From assembly GCF_002980625.1 (NCBI RefSeq), contig NZ_PVLR01000049.1:1-52684 (forward strand): a DNA stretch of 52,684 nt. Direction: 5' to 3'. The stretch is from Malikia spinosa. Its GTDB lineage: Bacteria > Pseudomonadota > Gammaproteobacteria > Burkholderiales > Burkholderiaceae_C. The notes under the pieces are model-generated. The model had not been told where the DNA came from, did no database searches, and saw nothing but the letters and a program-made list of their open reading frames with translations. Of the stretch, positions 1 to 7,671 are shown in pieces; the stretch's first letter is position 1; each line of letters begins with the position of its first letter. The translations under genes were made by a program, and so were the position numbers.

Positions 1-3
1 AGA

Positions 4-17
4 CTTTGAACACGTTC
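4..17. repeat. Terminal inverted repeat of an IS5-family element (one end)
   Basis: CTTTGAACACGTTC reads as the reverse complement of the GAGCGTGTTCAAAG tip at 50651-50664, with one mismatch. It is followed by TTA, and the other tip is preceded by TTA, as expected for a three-base target duplication. I infer that this is the outer end of the element whose transposase is cut by the right edge of the window. Confidence 0.55.
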
Positions 18-54
18 TTAGAGTTAGCACGTAGCTCAGTCATACCATTGCCAC

Positions 55-678
55 CTAGGTGGTTGAACCACGGGAGAGCAACTTGACGCCGTCCGGTCGA
101 AGCTCGCCCTGGGGCGACACATGTCGGTAGAGCGTCTGCCGGGTAATCCCCAGTTCTTCGCAGAGAGCGCCGACCTTGGTTTCCGGTTGCCCCATGCTGG
201 CCTTCGCCAGGCGCAGCTTGGCTGCTGTCATCTTGAACGGGCGCCCCCCTTTTCTGCCACGAGCGCGCGCCGAAACAAGTCCGGCGACCGTTCGCTCGGA
301 AATCAACTCGCGCTCGAACTCGGCCAGTGCAGCAAAGATGCCAAAGACCAGTTTGCCAGCGGCGGTCGTGGTGTCAACTGCCGCACCGTGACCCGTCAGC
401 ACTTTCAATCCCACGCTACGCGCAGTCAGGTCGTGCACCGTGTTGACCAGGTGGCGCAAGTCACGGCCGAGCCGATCCAGCTTCCATACGACCAGCGTGT
501 CGCCTTCACGCAGCGCCTTCAGGCAGGCCGCCAAGCCAGGGCGATCATCACGTCGGCCCGAAGCCAGATCCTCGTACAGATGAGCAGGATTCACGCCGGC
601 GGCGATGAGCGTATCGCGCTGCAGATGGGTGGACTGTGATCCGTCCGCCTTCGATACCCGCATGTAGCCAATTTGCAT
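55..678 (-). CDS. tniR: Serine resolvase TniR-like
   Basis: A 207-residue serine recombinase of the resolvase/invertase family that resolves transposition cointegrates at a res site. The N-terminal catalytic domain shows Y5, R7 and nucleophile S9 in GYMRVSKADG, and the conserved KLDRLGRD block near residues 66-73. The long E-helix precedes a C-terminal helix-turn-helix (ITRQTLYRHV). A res-like site lies directly upstream, and beyond it are remnants of tniA and a Tn402-type terminal repeat, so TniR of a Tn402/Tn5053-family transposon fits better than a Tn3 TnpR. The stop lies in a short palindrome, CCACCTAGGTGG. The gene looks intact and could still act on res. Confidence 0.85.
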   Translation of the reverse strand: MQIGYMRVSKADGSQSTHLQRDTLIAAGVNPAHLYEDLASGRRDDRPGLAACLKALREGDTLVVWKLDRLGRDLRHLVNTVHDLTARSVGLKVLTGHGAAVDTTTAAGKLVFGIFAALAEFERELISERTVAGLVSARARGRKGGRPFKMTAAKLRLAKASMGQPETKVGALCEELGITRQTLYRHVSPQGELRPDGVKLLSRGSTT

Positions 679-686
679 ACTTTTCC

Positions 687-809
687 TGTCACATATACGT
701 TCGATTAAGTGACAGTGTGAACCGAAAAGCTCCGGGCGTCAAAATTTGTCACTTAACCCGTCATTCAGACTAAGGAACGCAAAGGGTCCGCTAGGAACAT
801 AAAGTGACA
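687..809. other. Putative res site for the resolvase
   Basis: A 28-bp imperfect palindrome at 687-714 begins TGTCAC and ends GTGACA, the size and form of resolvase subsite I. A further TGTCAC at 747-752 and GTGACA at 804-809 could mark subsites II and III. The spacing and the position directly upstream of the resolvase start match a res region. Subsite assignment is inference. Confidence 0.65.
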
Positions 810-966
810 AAAATTCCATGGGGATGCCTTCCTTGGCGAACATGACACGCAACTCCTCCAAGGAGGCGGGGTCACGCCGCCCATATGAAGCCACCGCGAA
901 CAGCGAGCGGGCCGTCTCGGGGTTGTGTCGCGCCTCGGCGACGGCTTCGTTGAGCGCCTTGTCTGA
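739..966 (-). pseudogene. 3' gene remnant, possibly the end of tniQ
   Basis: The frame encodes about 75 residues ending SLNDGLSDKF, with the look of a genuine protein tail (DKALNEAVAEARHNPETARS and onward). Upstream, at about 967, the sequence turns into the 5' end of tniA, so the apparent start at 1032 is a chimeric artefact. In Tn5053/Tn402 modules the gene before res-tniR is tniQ, so by position this is probably the tniQ 3' end left after deletion of most of tniA, tniB and tniQ. I do not recognise the residues independently. Confidence 0.4.
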
Positions 967-1084
967 CCGTTTCGTGGGCCGCCAGCGTGCCAATGACTTC
1001 GGCCCTGCGCCGGGCTTATTCCCATGCCGCATCGGGCAGCGTTGCTACACCTTGTTCGGCGACCGGTGGTGAATCTGACGCCAT
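967..1084 (-). pseudogene. tniA: 5' remnant of tniA transposase, with in-frame stop
   Basis: From ATG at 1084 the frame gives MASDSPPVAEQGVATLPDAA and then WE, a TAA stop at 1018-1016, and ARRRAEVIG, which matches the start of Tn402/Tn5053 TniA as I know it (EQGVATLP, then ERARRRAE). Similarity ends after roughly 40 codons at about 967, where unrelated sequence begins. The DDE transposase is therefore gone. The gene lies at the usual distance inside the terminal repeat at 1202-1226. Confidence 0.75.
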
Positions 1085-1201
1085 GACCAAACTCGCTATG
1101 GTGCACACAAGTACTGAGCATAGGCGATATTGGTGCAGGCGACTACTGATATTGGGCCGTCAGAAGCCGTCTGCACAACAGCCGTTACGCCCAGGCAATC
1201 G

Positions 1202-1226
1202 GTGCAGTCGTCTTCTGAAAACGATA
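1202..1226 (-). repeat. Tn402/Tn5053-family 25-bp terminal inverted repeat (tni end)
   Basis: Read on the minus strand from 1226, the 25 bases contain CGTTTTCAGAAGACGACTGC, differing at one position from the class 1 integron/Tn402 end as I remember it. The following subterminal bases, including two more GCAC-ended repeats at about 1160-1180 and 1100-1135, also follow the known tniA-side terminus. This marks the outer boundary of the degenerate tni module. Confidence 0.8.
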
Positions 1227-1324
1227 CTGTCCGGGTTGGCCGGCTAAGGATCGTTTTCCGGACAAGGCGGCATCGGGCAGGTGACTTGGGGCGGCTCGTG
1301 CATAGGACTGCTGACACGGCTTGT

Positions 1325-1570
1325 TTAGAAGACGACACTAGCTTTATTTTCCGTTTTCTGCGACGGTGCCCTCTTGGCCGGTGTCGGCCTCGCACTGGCT
1401 TCTTTCTGTCCGATAACGCGCAGCAGTTCGGTGGCTTGCACTTGAGTGGCTTCGAGCTGGCCGCGCAGCTTGGCTGCTTCCTCGCGTGCATGGGCGGCAT
1501 CCATGCGGGCAGCATCACGATCAGCGTCGGCAGTGGCCCAGCTCATCGTGCCCGACAACCCCAAGGCCAT
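1325..1570 (-). pseudogene. KfrA-like coiled-coil protein, C-terminal fragment
   Basis: The 81-codon frame encodes an alanine- and charge-rich heptad pattern (ARMDAAHAREEAAKLRGQLE) followed by a basic, proline-rich tail (PTPAKRAPSQKTENK). This matches the C-terminal style of KfrA/TnpT-like alpha-helical DNA-binding proteins of plasmids and transposons. The N-terminal DNA-binding part is missing because IS21 sequence begins at about 1536. It is probably the broken end of a gene. The 1227-1324 stretch beside it holds nothing else I recognise. Confidence 0.4.
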
Positions 1571-1696
1571 GATCGCGCGCCCTGACCGCTACGAGCCACA
1601 GCCCAACGACACGGTGCAGGACTTTGCCAGCCACTACGGCACCTCGGTGCTGCCGGCGCGCCCCCGCCATCCGCAGGACAAGGCCAAGGTCGAGTC
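1536..1696 (+). pseudogene. IS21-family istA transposase internal fragment
   Basis: About 54 codons read QLIVPDNPKAMIARPDRYEP and then DFASHYGTSVLPARPRHPQD and KAKVES. This is the conserved catalytic-core segment of IS21-family IstA (PDN, YEP, HYG, LPARP.PxDKAKVE). Both ends are truncated: the left joins the KfrA-like tail and the right is cut exactly at the IS903-like element at 1697. It cannot encode an active protein. Confidence 0.8.
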
Positions 1697-2758
1697 GGCT
1701 TTGTTGCGTAATTCAAGCGAAGGACGATCTTCCCCTGACCCCAGGCGGACTTACCCCACGCGCACCGTCACGGGCGTGCCCAGTTGCGTGAAGCGATTCA
1801 GGATGGCGGCACGCACCTGCAACTCCGCAACCTGACGATCGAAGTCCCGCGCGTTAACCCGCTCGCCCATCAGCTTGACGCACCGCATCTTGGTCTCGAC
1901 CAAGCTACGCCGGTGGTACCCGCTCCAGCGCTTCCAGATATCTCGCCCCAGTCGCTGCGTCGCGCGCAAGATCTCGTTGCGGGCGCGGGCTCCAGGGCGG
2001 TTTTCCTTCCAGGTTCTCCTGGCGTTCTTTCGTACCGGAATGATCGCCTGAGCCGCACGCAGTGCAATCGCCTCGTGACACGCCTTGGTGTCGTAGGCGC
2101 CGTCGCCGCTGACCGACAGCAGCGCTTCGTGCGGGTCGATCTGCCCGAGCAGACTGGGCAGCACCGGTGCGTCGCCTACCGAGTTGGGCGTGACCTCGAT
2201 CGCCCGGATCTCCAGCATCTGCGCGTCGATACCGATGTGCAGCTTGCGCCACTGGCGCCGGTACTCTGCGCCGTGCTTCTTTCTCTTCCATTCGCCTTCG
2301 CCCATCATCTTCAGGCCGGTGCTATCGACCAGCAGGTGCAGCCCCTGTGCGGCTGGCCGATACGGGATCCGAACCTTGAGCGTCTTCTGGCGCCGGCAGA
2401 CCGTGCTGTAGTCGGGCACCGGCCATGACAGGCCGGCGAGCTTGAGCAGGCTTTCGACCATGCCCATGGCTTGGCGCAGTGCCAGACCGAACAAGGCCTT
2501 GATGGTCAGGCAGAACTGGATCGCGGCGTCCGAGAACAACGACGGGCGACCACGCTTGCCACTGGCCAGCCCTGACCACTGCAGGTCGCGATCCAGCCAG
2601 ATCATGAGGGCGCCGCGCGCCTTCAAGGCCTGGTTGTAGCGCCTCCAGTTGGTCGTCTTGTACTTGGCGGGCTCTGGCCTGACACGGTCACTCATCGCAG
2701 AAGCTTACCGCAGCACGCTGACAACTTCGTTTGGCATTTTGAGATATGCAACAAAGCC
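1697..2758 (-). mobile_element. IS903-like element (IS5 family), complete
   Basis: The 1062-bp element is bounded by the inverted repeat GGCTTTGTTGC at 1697-1707 and its complement GCAACAAAGCC at 2748-2758, the typical IS903-group tip. It contains one transposase on the minus strand. The nine bases outside each end (GGTCGAGTC and GTACTCAAC) do not match, so the usual 9-bp target duplication is missing. That points to a rearrangement or deletion beside the element. Confidence 0.88.
1751..2695 (-). CDS. IS5-family (IS903 group) DDE transposase
   Basis: A 314-residue transposase that catalyses cut-and-paste movement of the surrounding element. The first catalytic Asp is in HLLVDSTGLK, the second in VSGDGAYDTK, and the Glu is in SLVETKMRC within the C-terminal Y-R-E signature (YHRRSLVETK). 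The length is normal for the IS903 group and the frame is uninterrupted, so it is probably active. It starts just inside the right inverted repeat. Confidence 0.92.
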   Translation of the reverse strand: MSDRVRPEPAKYKTTNWRRYNQALKARGALMIWLDRDLQWSGLASGKRGRPSLFSDAAIQFCLTIKALFGLALRQAMGMVESLLKLAGLSWPVPDYSTVCRRQKTLKVRIPYRPAAQGLHLLVDSTGLKMMGEGEWKRKKHGAEYRRQWRKLHIGIDAQMLEIRAIEVTPNSVGDAPVLPSLLGQIDPHEALLSVSGDGAYDTKACHEAIALRAAQAIIPVRKNARRTWKENRPGARARNEILRATQRLGRDIWKRWSGYHRRSLVETKMRCVKLMGERVNARDFDRQVAELQVRAAILNRFTQLGTPVTVRVG

Positions 2759-2851
2759 GTACTCAACAGTTCAGCGATGGGCTCAGACTCTCAATCATCC
2801 CTGATGCCGCCCAGTAAGCACACAGTTCGGGTCTGAGTCTGGGGTGATCGA

Positions 2852-3151
2852 TCAGGCTGGCAGCGGCTCAACGCTCAGGCGCAGGCCCAGCGCGTGAAGC
2901 ACCTTGTTCAGCGTACCGATGGTCGGGTTGCCCTTGTCGCTGAGGACGCGGAACAGAGTCTTGTCGCCCACCTCGGCCCGGCGCGTCACCTCGGCCATGC
3001 CGTGAGCCTTGGCGACCTGGCGCAGCGCGAGCATCAGAGCCTCTTGGTCTTCCAGCTCCATCACGGCGTCGAGGTAGGCAGCGGCCTCCTTCGGATCGGC
3101 CAGGGCTTGCAGCAGGCTGTCGTCGTAGCTGGTGTCTCGCGGTGCGTTCAT
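2852..3151 (-). CDS. Antitoxin of a RelE/HigB-type addiction module
   Basis: A 99-residue protein with a C-terminal Xre-like helix-turn-helix (MAEVTRRAEVGDKTLFRVLS). It resembles the family annotated as addiction module antidote protein, which binds its partner toxin and represses the shared promoter. The start at 3151 overlaps the toxin stop by four bases (ATGA), indicating translational coupling. The toxin-first order is typical of HigBA-like pairs. A palindromic operator candidate lies upstream of the toxin. Confidence 0.85.
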   Translation of the reverse strand: MNAPRDTSYDDSLLQALADPKEAAAYLDAVMELEDQEALMLALRQVAKAHGMAEVTRRAEVGDKTLFRVLSDKGNPTIGTLNKVLHALGLRLSVEPLPA

Positions 3152-3471
3152 GGTCTTCCCCTTTGCTTCCAGTCGTTCAGGTAGTCGATGGCCTGCTTGA
3201 TGGTGCGGTCCTGCCCGCCCTTGTCGCTGCCGGCCAGCAGCAGCACCAGGACAGGGCCTTGCCGGCTCAGGTAGGCCCGGTAGCCTGGCCCGTAGTCGAT
3301 TCGCAGCTCCTGCACTCCATCGCGCAGCGGCTTGCAGTCGCCAAAGTTGCCCATCTGCACCTTGAGCAGCCGCGCCCGGATGATGGCTCTCGCCTTCGCG
3401 TCCTTCAGGTCGGCCAGCCACTCGTTGAACGGCATCTTGCCGGTGGCCTCAGTGTAGATTCGCAGCTCCAT
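3148..3471 (-). CDS. RelE/HigB-type toxin
   Basis: A 107-residue protein of the ParE/RelE-fold addiction module killer family (phage Gp49-like). Family hallmarks seen are MELRIYTEATGKMPFNEWLA, the central GVQELRIDYGPGYRAYL core, and the C-terminal LLLAGSDKGGQDRTIKQA. Most relatives are ribosome-dependent mRNA endonucleases. It is first in a two-gene operon, overlapping the antitoxin, and would help stabilise the plasmid. The exact subfamily and target are not decidable from sequence alone. Confidence 0.85.
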   Translation of the reverse strand: MELRIYTEATGKMPFNEWLADLKDAKARAIIRARLLKVQMGNFGDCKPLRDGVQELRIDYGPGYRAYLSRQGPVLVLLLAGSDKGGQDRTIKQAIDYLNDWKQRGRP

Positions 3472-3473
3472 CG

Positions 3474-3493
3474 AGGTATCTTATACGATACCT
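3474..3493. promoter_or_regulatory. Palindromic operator/promoter of the toxin-antitoxin operon
   Basis: AGGTATC-TTATAC-GATACCT is a perfect 7-bp inverted repeat with a six-base spacer, three bases upstream of the toxin start. The AT-rich spacer could hold the -10 element. Autoregulation by the toxin-antitoxin complex at such palindromes is the family norm. Confidence 0.6.
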
Positions 3494-3548
3494 ATTGTCT
3501 GTAGAAGTTCCGATGACAGCAGCACCTGCTTCGATCGCAAGTAGACGT

Positions 3549-3573
3549 GAAAAAGGCCCTCACGAGGGCCTTG
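3549..3573 (-). terminator. Rho-independent terminator after the trb operon
   Basis: AAGGCCCT-CACG-AGGGCCTT forms an 8-bp stem, followed on the minus strand by a T run (AAAA on the plus strand). It lies about 100 bases downstream of the trbN stop and would end the leftward trb transcript before the toxin-antitoxin pair. No trbO or trbP is present between trbN and this point. Confidence 0.75.
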
Positions 3574-3674
3574 AAGGTGGTGGTGACACCCCCCACTACC
3601 GGAGTTCAGAGTTTGGCAAGCGCCGCAAGGATCGCGCTGTTCAGTGTCACGTTCGAAATTCAGGCTTTTGTTGC

Positions 3675-4310
3675 TTATTTCGTTTCCTCTTGAGTGTTCA
3701 TCCTGAAAGACACCGTGCGGGGTATGTAGCTCGCCATCGTTACGCTGCGAGCAGCAGCCGCCGCCGGGGTGGCTTGCTGCTGGGGTGCCGGTTCCGGCCT
3801 GACCTGCTGGGCCGTCTTGGCTGCAGGCGTGGGCTGGCTGGGTATCGAGGGCGTGGCCCCGGCCTTCATCACGTCGAGTGTGACGAACCGGGCTTCGAGC
3901 CAATCGGCCCACTTCGACGCCTTGCGCATCAAGTCGGCCCGGTACACCGCGTTGTACTGCTTCGTGCGCGAGTGGTAATTCGCCGCCTTCGTCCAGAGGT
4001 CACCCTTGTCGTTGCGGATGTGCATCCGCAGCCGCCAGGCGGCCAGGTCGAACGAGTAGCAGCCGGCAGCCGCCACATCGTTCGCAGTGATGCCGTAGCG
4101 GGTCAGGTCGCCCAGGTACGCGGTGTTGAACTGCATCGGGCCAACGTCATGCGTGCCATTTGAGTTGCGCACCCACTGGCCCGGCTTGCCGCCCTCTTTC
4201 TCGGCGATGGCCAACACGATGTTGACCGGCACCTCGTACTTGACAGCGGCTGAGATCGAGCAGACGACGCGCTCCTGGAGTTGCGGAGGTAGATCGGCGA
4301 AGAAAGACAT
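3675..4310 (-). CDS. trbN: TrbN, lytic transglycosylase of the mating-pair apparatus
   Basis: A 211-residue VirB1-like SLT-domain muramidase that locally opens peptidoglycan for assembly of the secretion channel. The catalytic glutamate is in AIAEKEGGKPGQW (residues 34-46), with the supporting GPMQFN motif and an active-site-like AAGCYSFDLAAW. The length equals that of RK2 TrbN. A proline/alanine-rich tail follows the enzyme domain. It is the last trb gene here, 14 bases after trbM. Confidence 0.93.
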   Translation of the reverse strand: MSFFADLPPQLQERVVCSISAAVKYEVPVNIVLAIAEKEGGKPGQWVRNSNGTHDVGPMQFNTAYLGDLTRYGITANDVAAAGCYSFDLAAWRLRMHIRNDKGDLWTKAANYHSRTKQYNAVYRADLMRKASKWADWLEARFVTLDVMKAGATPSIPSQPTPAAKTAQQVRPEPAPQQQATPAAAAARSVTMASYIPRTVSFRMNTQEETK

Positions 4311-4323
4311 GCCCGCCGCTCCC

Positions 4324-4902
4324 TCAATTCATCCAGGACTGGCGACGGCGTTCCTCGTCCTCGCGCCGGATGCGTTCGTTGTACTCGGCCAAGGCGCGGT
4401 CATAGTCGCGCCCTTCGGCCCAATACCCGCCCCGCTCTGGCGTCCCGATATAGCGGGGAACCGTACCGTTGAAGTCAACGTAGGCGTGGCCCATGTAGGC
4501 CGCGCAGTAGTCGGGCATCTGGTTGCTGATGTAGGTGGCCCCATCGTCATAGCCGCGCCACATCGTCATCGTGGCGTTGAGTGACTGCGCATCGCACCGG
4601 CCGGCACCGTTGGCTTGCGCATTGACCAGCGCCTGCATCTGCGGCGTCTGGTTTGCCACCGGGCACAGCTTGAGGAAGTTAACGCGGCCCCTGATCGTGT
4701 CCGAAAACCGGCGGTGTGAAATGCTGAAATAGCGCCGCAGCGAGGGCGCGCATTCGCTGGGCTGGGTGCCCGTTGACAGGCACAGGATCGCCTCGCAGGC
4801 CAGCCGCGTGTCGCCAGTCAGCACGTCTTGCGCGCTGGCCGGCGTAGTGGTCGATCCGAGGACCGCCAACAGGGCGGTCAGGGCAAAGAATTTCTTCTTC
4901 AT
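4324..4902 (-). CDS. trbM: TrbM, conjugal transfer protein
   Basis: A 192-residue exported protein with an N-terminal signal peptide ending near ASAQDVLTG and several cysteines (CEAILCLSTG, CAP, CDAQ, CAAY) suited to periplasmic disulphides. It matches TrbM of IncP-1 plasmids in length and position between trbL and trbN. It is a family-specific accessory of the mating channel and its biochemical role is not known. Confidence 0.92.
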   Translation of the reverse strand: MKKKFFALTALLAVLGSTTTPASAQDVLTGDTRLACEAILCLSTGTQPSECAPSLRRYFSISHRRFSDTIRGRVNFLKLCPVANQTPQMQALVNAQANGAGRCDAQSLNATMTMWRGYDDGATYISNQMPDYCAAYMGHAYVDFNGTVPRYIGTPERGGYWAEGRDYDRALAEYNERIRREDEERRRQSWMN

Positions 4903-4917
4903 CTTTGACTCTCATGA

Positions 4918-6639
4918 TTACGCGGTTGTGCCGTTGCGGCCTTGATTTCGGTTAGCGAACGCGGCCACTTCAGACTTGAGATCGGCATCAGATGAATCTG
5001 CTGCCAGGCTGTTGTTGCTGAAGGTCGGAGCGGGCTGCGTCGGCGCATCTGCGACCGTGTCGGCCGAGCTGTTGCCTTGCTCCCTGATCGCAGCGGCGAT
5101 CTTTCCGCCAACGGTGTCGGCGATACGCTCGGCAGCCGCTTCGCGCAGGCTCACCGCCTTGCCCTTGGCAACCTCGGCGGTGCCCTTTGCCAAGTTCGCG
5201 CCGGCGTCGGCCGCGATGCGGCCGGCCGTGCCGAGGGCCGACGCGGCCGATGCCAGCAGGCCGGGGCCGGTGCTGCCCGGCGCGTCCTGCTGGCCGCCCT
5301 GCTGCTCCTTCCCTGCCCCGTCAGCGGGCTTGGGTTCGTTCTTGGCTGCCTTGTCGGCACCGTTACCGGTACTTGCCGTCGAGCTGCTACCCTGGCCACC
5401 GGCGCCGGCCTTGTCGCCACCCTTCGAGCTGCCCGAGCTGTTGCCGGCCGAGGTGCTGCTGCCACCCAACGACGAGCCGCCGCCGGAGCTGCCGCTAAAG
5501 CCCGCAGCCTGTGCGAAGGGCGTACCGCCGGTGCAAGCATGGCTGCCCCCACCACCCAAACCACCGACCGAGCGGCCGCCGCCTGAGAAGGCTGACATAA
5601 CGTCCGTGCCTACCGACACGTTTTCATTGGCCTTCGAGAAGGCGGCCATGACAGCAGAGGCACCGCCGGCGGCCGAGGCCGCGCCGGCGGCCAGAGCTGC
5701 GCCGCCGGTGGCGGCCGCTGCTGCCGCCATGCCTGCGGCACCCAGCGCAGCGCCTGCACCGAACTGACCGATGCCGGCACCGCCCACGCTCGCGCCGGTG
5801 ATGATCCCGGCGATGAGCGACGGAATCTTGTTGGTCAACGCCAGGAGGATGATGACGACGATCAGCATCACGCCCATTTCCTTGAGGCTGATGCCAGCGT
5901 TCATGCGCGCGTAGTAGTCATCAAGGAAGGTCTTGCCGATGCCCACCAGGAGCATCATTGCGAAGAGCTGCGCGGCGACGCCCAGGACGACCTTGTAGTA
6001 GTTGATCGCCATGTCGGAAGTCCAACGCGAACCACCGAAGCCGAGGAAGAACACGCCGCCGTAGGCGAGCACCCAGCCCGACGTGAGCAGTAGAAGCATG
6101 TTCACGCCGACCAGTGCCAGGATGACCAGGATCGCCACGGCCATGAGGATGCCGGTCATGCTATCTACCGGCGACCACAACGAGGACTCATCCATCACCT
6201 TGTCGAAAAGTGCAAAGCCAATGTCTACGATGCCCGAGGGCGACAGCGCATTGCCCAGGCCCGTCGCGTTGCCGGCGAGCTGCCGCAGCGATGCATAGAT
6301 GGACGAGGCGAAGTTAGGCCCGTTGGTCAGCGCCCACCAGAAGAAGCCGGTAAAGATCGTGAAGCGGACGAACTCCGCGAAGAACTCGCCAATGTCGGCC
6401 TTGCGCAAGGCCATCATGCCGAACGTCCATACCATCGAGATCACAACCAGCGTCCAGAAGAGTCTGGATGCGGCCATGGTGATGACACCTGCCCAGCCGC
6501 TTGCGGCGGCCTGGTAGCGATCCAGCACGCTATCGAACACGCCGGCGTTGTCGATGGCCGCGTGGGCATCGACCGCAAAGAACGCCAGCCAGACGAACAG
6601 TGGCAGGGCGAGGGTCTTTAGATTGGCTGGCGTTCTCAT
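4918..6639 (-). CDS. trbL: TrbL, VirB6-like inner-membrane channel protein
   Basis: A 573-residue polytopic membrane protein. A signal-like N-terminus (LPLFVWLAFFAVDAHA) is followed by about five or six hydrophobic segments up to residue 300, then a long low-complexity Gly/Ser/Ala/Lys tail. Channel-forming VirB6 family members have this layout. I chose ATG at 6639 because a GAGGTG ribosome site precedes it. A longer frame would start at 6687. It is slightly longer than RK2 TrbL (528), mostly in the repetitive tail. Confidence 0.92.
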   Translation of the reverse strand: MRTPANLKTLALPLFVWLAFFAVDAHAAIDNAGVFDSVLDRYQAAASGWAGVITMAASRLFWTLVVISMVWTFGMMALRKADIGEFFAEFVRFTIFTGFFWWALTNGPNFASSIYASLRQLAGNATGLGNALSPSGIVDIGFALFDKVMDESSLWSPVDSMTGILMAVAILVILALVGVNMLLLLTSGWVLAYGGVFFLGFGGSRWTSDMAINYYKVVLGVAAQLFAMMLLVGIGKTFLDDYYARMNAGISLKEMGVMLIVVIILLALTNKIPSLIAGIITGASVGGAGIGQFGAGAALGAAGMAAAAAATGGAALAAGAASAAGGASAVMAAFSKANENVSVGTDVMSAFSGGGRSVGGLGGGGSHACTGGTPFAQAAGFSGSSGGGSSLGGSSTSAGNSSGSSKGGDKAGAGGQGSSSTASTGNGADKAAKNEPKPADGAGKEQQGGQQDAPGSTGPGLLASAASALGTAGRIAADAGANLAKGTAEVAKGKAVSLREAAAERIADTVGGKIAAAIREQGNSSADTVADAPTQPAPTFSNNSLAADSSDADLKSEVAAFANRNQGRNGTTA

Positions 6640-6649
6640 CGTCAGCACC

Positions 6650-6877
6650 TCACCATTCGCGCTTCGGGCTGGGCTTGAACTCACCACCGCGACGCAAGCA
6701 CCGCGACGAGAAAGCCTGTTGGACGCCCTTGTCCTCGATCTTGGCGATGTTCTCGTGCTTGCAGTTCTCGTCGTTCACTTCCGGCATGGGGGCCGTGGCC
6801 GGCTTGTTGTCGCAGCCGGCGACCAAGGCCACCACGAGGGCGGCCGAGGCCAAGGACAGAGCTTTGATTGTTTTCAT
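6650..6877 (-). CDS. trbK: TrbK, entry-exclusion lipoprotein
   Basis: A 75-residue lipoprotein with a signal peptide and lipobox LVAGC, whose Cys would be lipidated near residue 22. The small mature part contains two further cysteines. TrbK of IncP plasmids blocks entry of a second related plasmid and is not needed for transfer itself. Its place between trbJ and trbL is canonical. Confidence 0.9.
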   Translation of the reverse strand: MKTIKALSLASAALVVALVAGCDNKPATAPMPEVNDENCKHENIAKIEDKGVQQAFSSRCLRRGGEFKPSPKREW

Positions 6878-6886
6878 GAATTCTCC

Positions 6887-7651
6887 TTACCAGGTGCGTT
6901 CCGGGCTGGTCCGGTAGCTGCCCTGGCGCAGTTGTGCGGCCGCTGCCGCCTGCTGGGCTTCCTTGTCGGCATCGGCCTGCATCTTGGTCGCCACCGCGTT
7001 CTGCTGCGCGATCAACAGGCCGCGAATCTGCAAGAGCTGATTGGCCTGCTGGCTGGCGAGCTGGTTGGCGTAGCCGATGGCCTGCATCTGCCCGGTCGCG
7101 CCTTGCGCGCCCGACTGGAGCCGCTGCAACGTGGCCGCGTCGGCGGTCAGGTTGTTTTGCTGCTGATCGAGGCCACGGAACAAGGCATCGTTGGCCTTCT
7201 TCTGCGACTCGGCCGCCAGCGTCCGGTTTTGTAACATGGCGGCGCGCATCGCAGGGCTGCACCCCGTGTTCGAGAAGCACGGCGAGCCACGGTAGTAGGC
7301 AACGTCCTGGAACTTGCCGAGGTAGTTGTCAATGCCACCGAGCTGATTCTTGTAGTAGTTCAGCGTGTTGGTCGCGTTCATCAACCCGTTGATGGTCGAT
7401 TGCGCCTGATCCCAGATATAGGCCGTTGGTGCAGCGGTGTTTTGCAGCATGTTTTCGTACTGCTGCAACTGGGTCCGGTATTGCTCGATCTGCTTGAGGG
7501 TCTGGGCCACCGACTCAACGGCGGTCATGACGTTTTGCGCCAGGTTGGTGCCGTCGATGACGGGAATACCAGCCTGCGCGTGCGTGACCGACAGCGCGCT
7601 CGAAAGAGCAACGACGAGGACTAATTTAGCAGCTAAAAATTTCTGCTTCAT
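6887..7651 (-). CDS. trbJ: TrbJ, VirB5-like protein
   Basis: A 254-residue exported, largely helical protein. The signal peptide ends near SVTHAQA, followed by glutamine-rich coiled-coil helices (VESVAQTLKQIEQYRTQLQQ). VirB5-like proteins are minor pilus or adhesin components. The N-terminal codons contain the KorB-like site at 7625-7637. Position and length match IncP-1 TrbJ. Confidence 0.92.
   Translation of the reverse strand: MKQKFLAAKLVLVVALSSALSVTHAQAGIPVIDGTNLAQNVMTAVESVAQTLKQIEQYRTQLQQYENMLQNTAAPTAYIWDQAQSTINGLMNATNTLNYYKNQLGGIDNYLGKFQDVAYYRGSPCFSNTGCSPAMRAAMLQNRTLAAESQKKANDALFRGLDQQQNNLTADAATLQRLQSGAQGATGQMQAIGYANQLASQQANQLLQIRGLLIAQQNAVATKMQADADKEAQQAAAAAQLRQGSYRTSPERTW
7625..7637. 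promoter_or_regulatory. KorB-operator-like site inside trbJ
   Basis: TTTAGCAGCTAAA matches the KorB operator TTTAGC(G/C)GCTAAA except that the central base is A. It falls in codons 5-9 of trbJ. KorB sites within genes are known on IncP-1 plasmids, where they serve long-range repression and partition-complex spreading. Confidence 0.65.
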
Positions 7652-7671
7652 GATGGCCTCCCCCTTTGGCG

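Noticed and set aside
1096-1518. 140-codon minus-strand frame over the transposon terminus
   Set aside because: It spans the Tn402-type inverted repeat and subterminal repeats and shows no protein signature.
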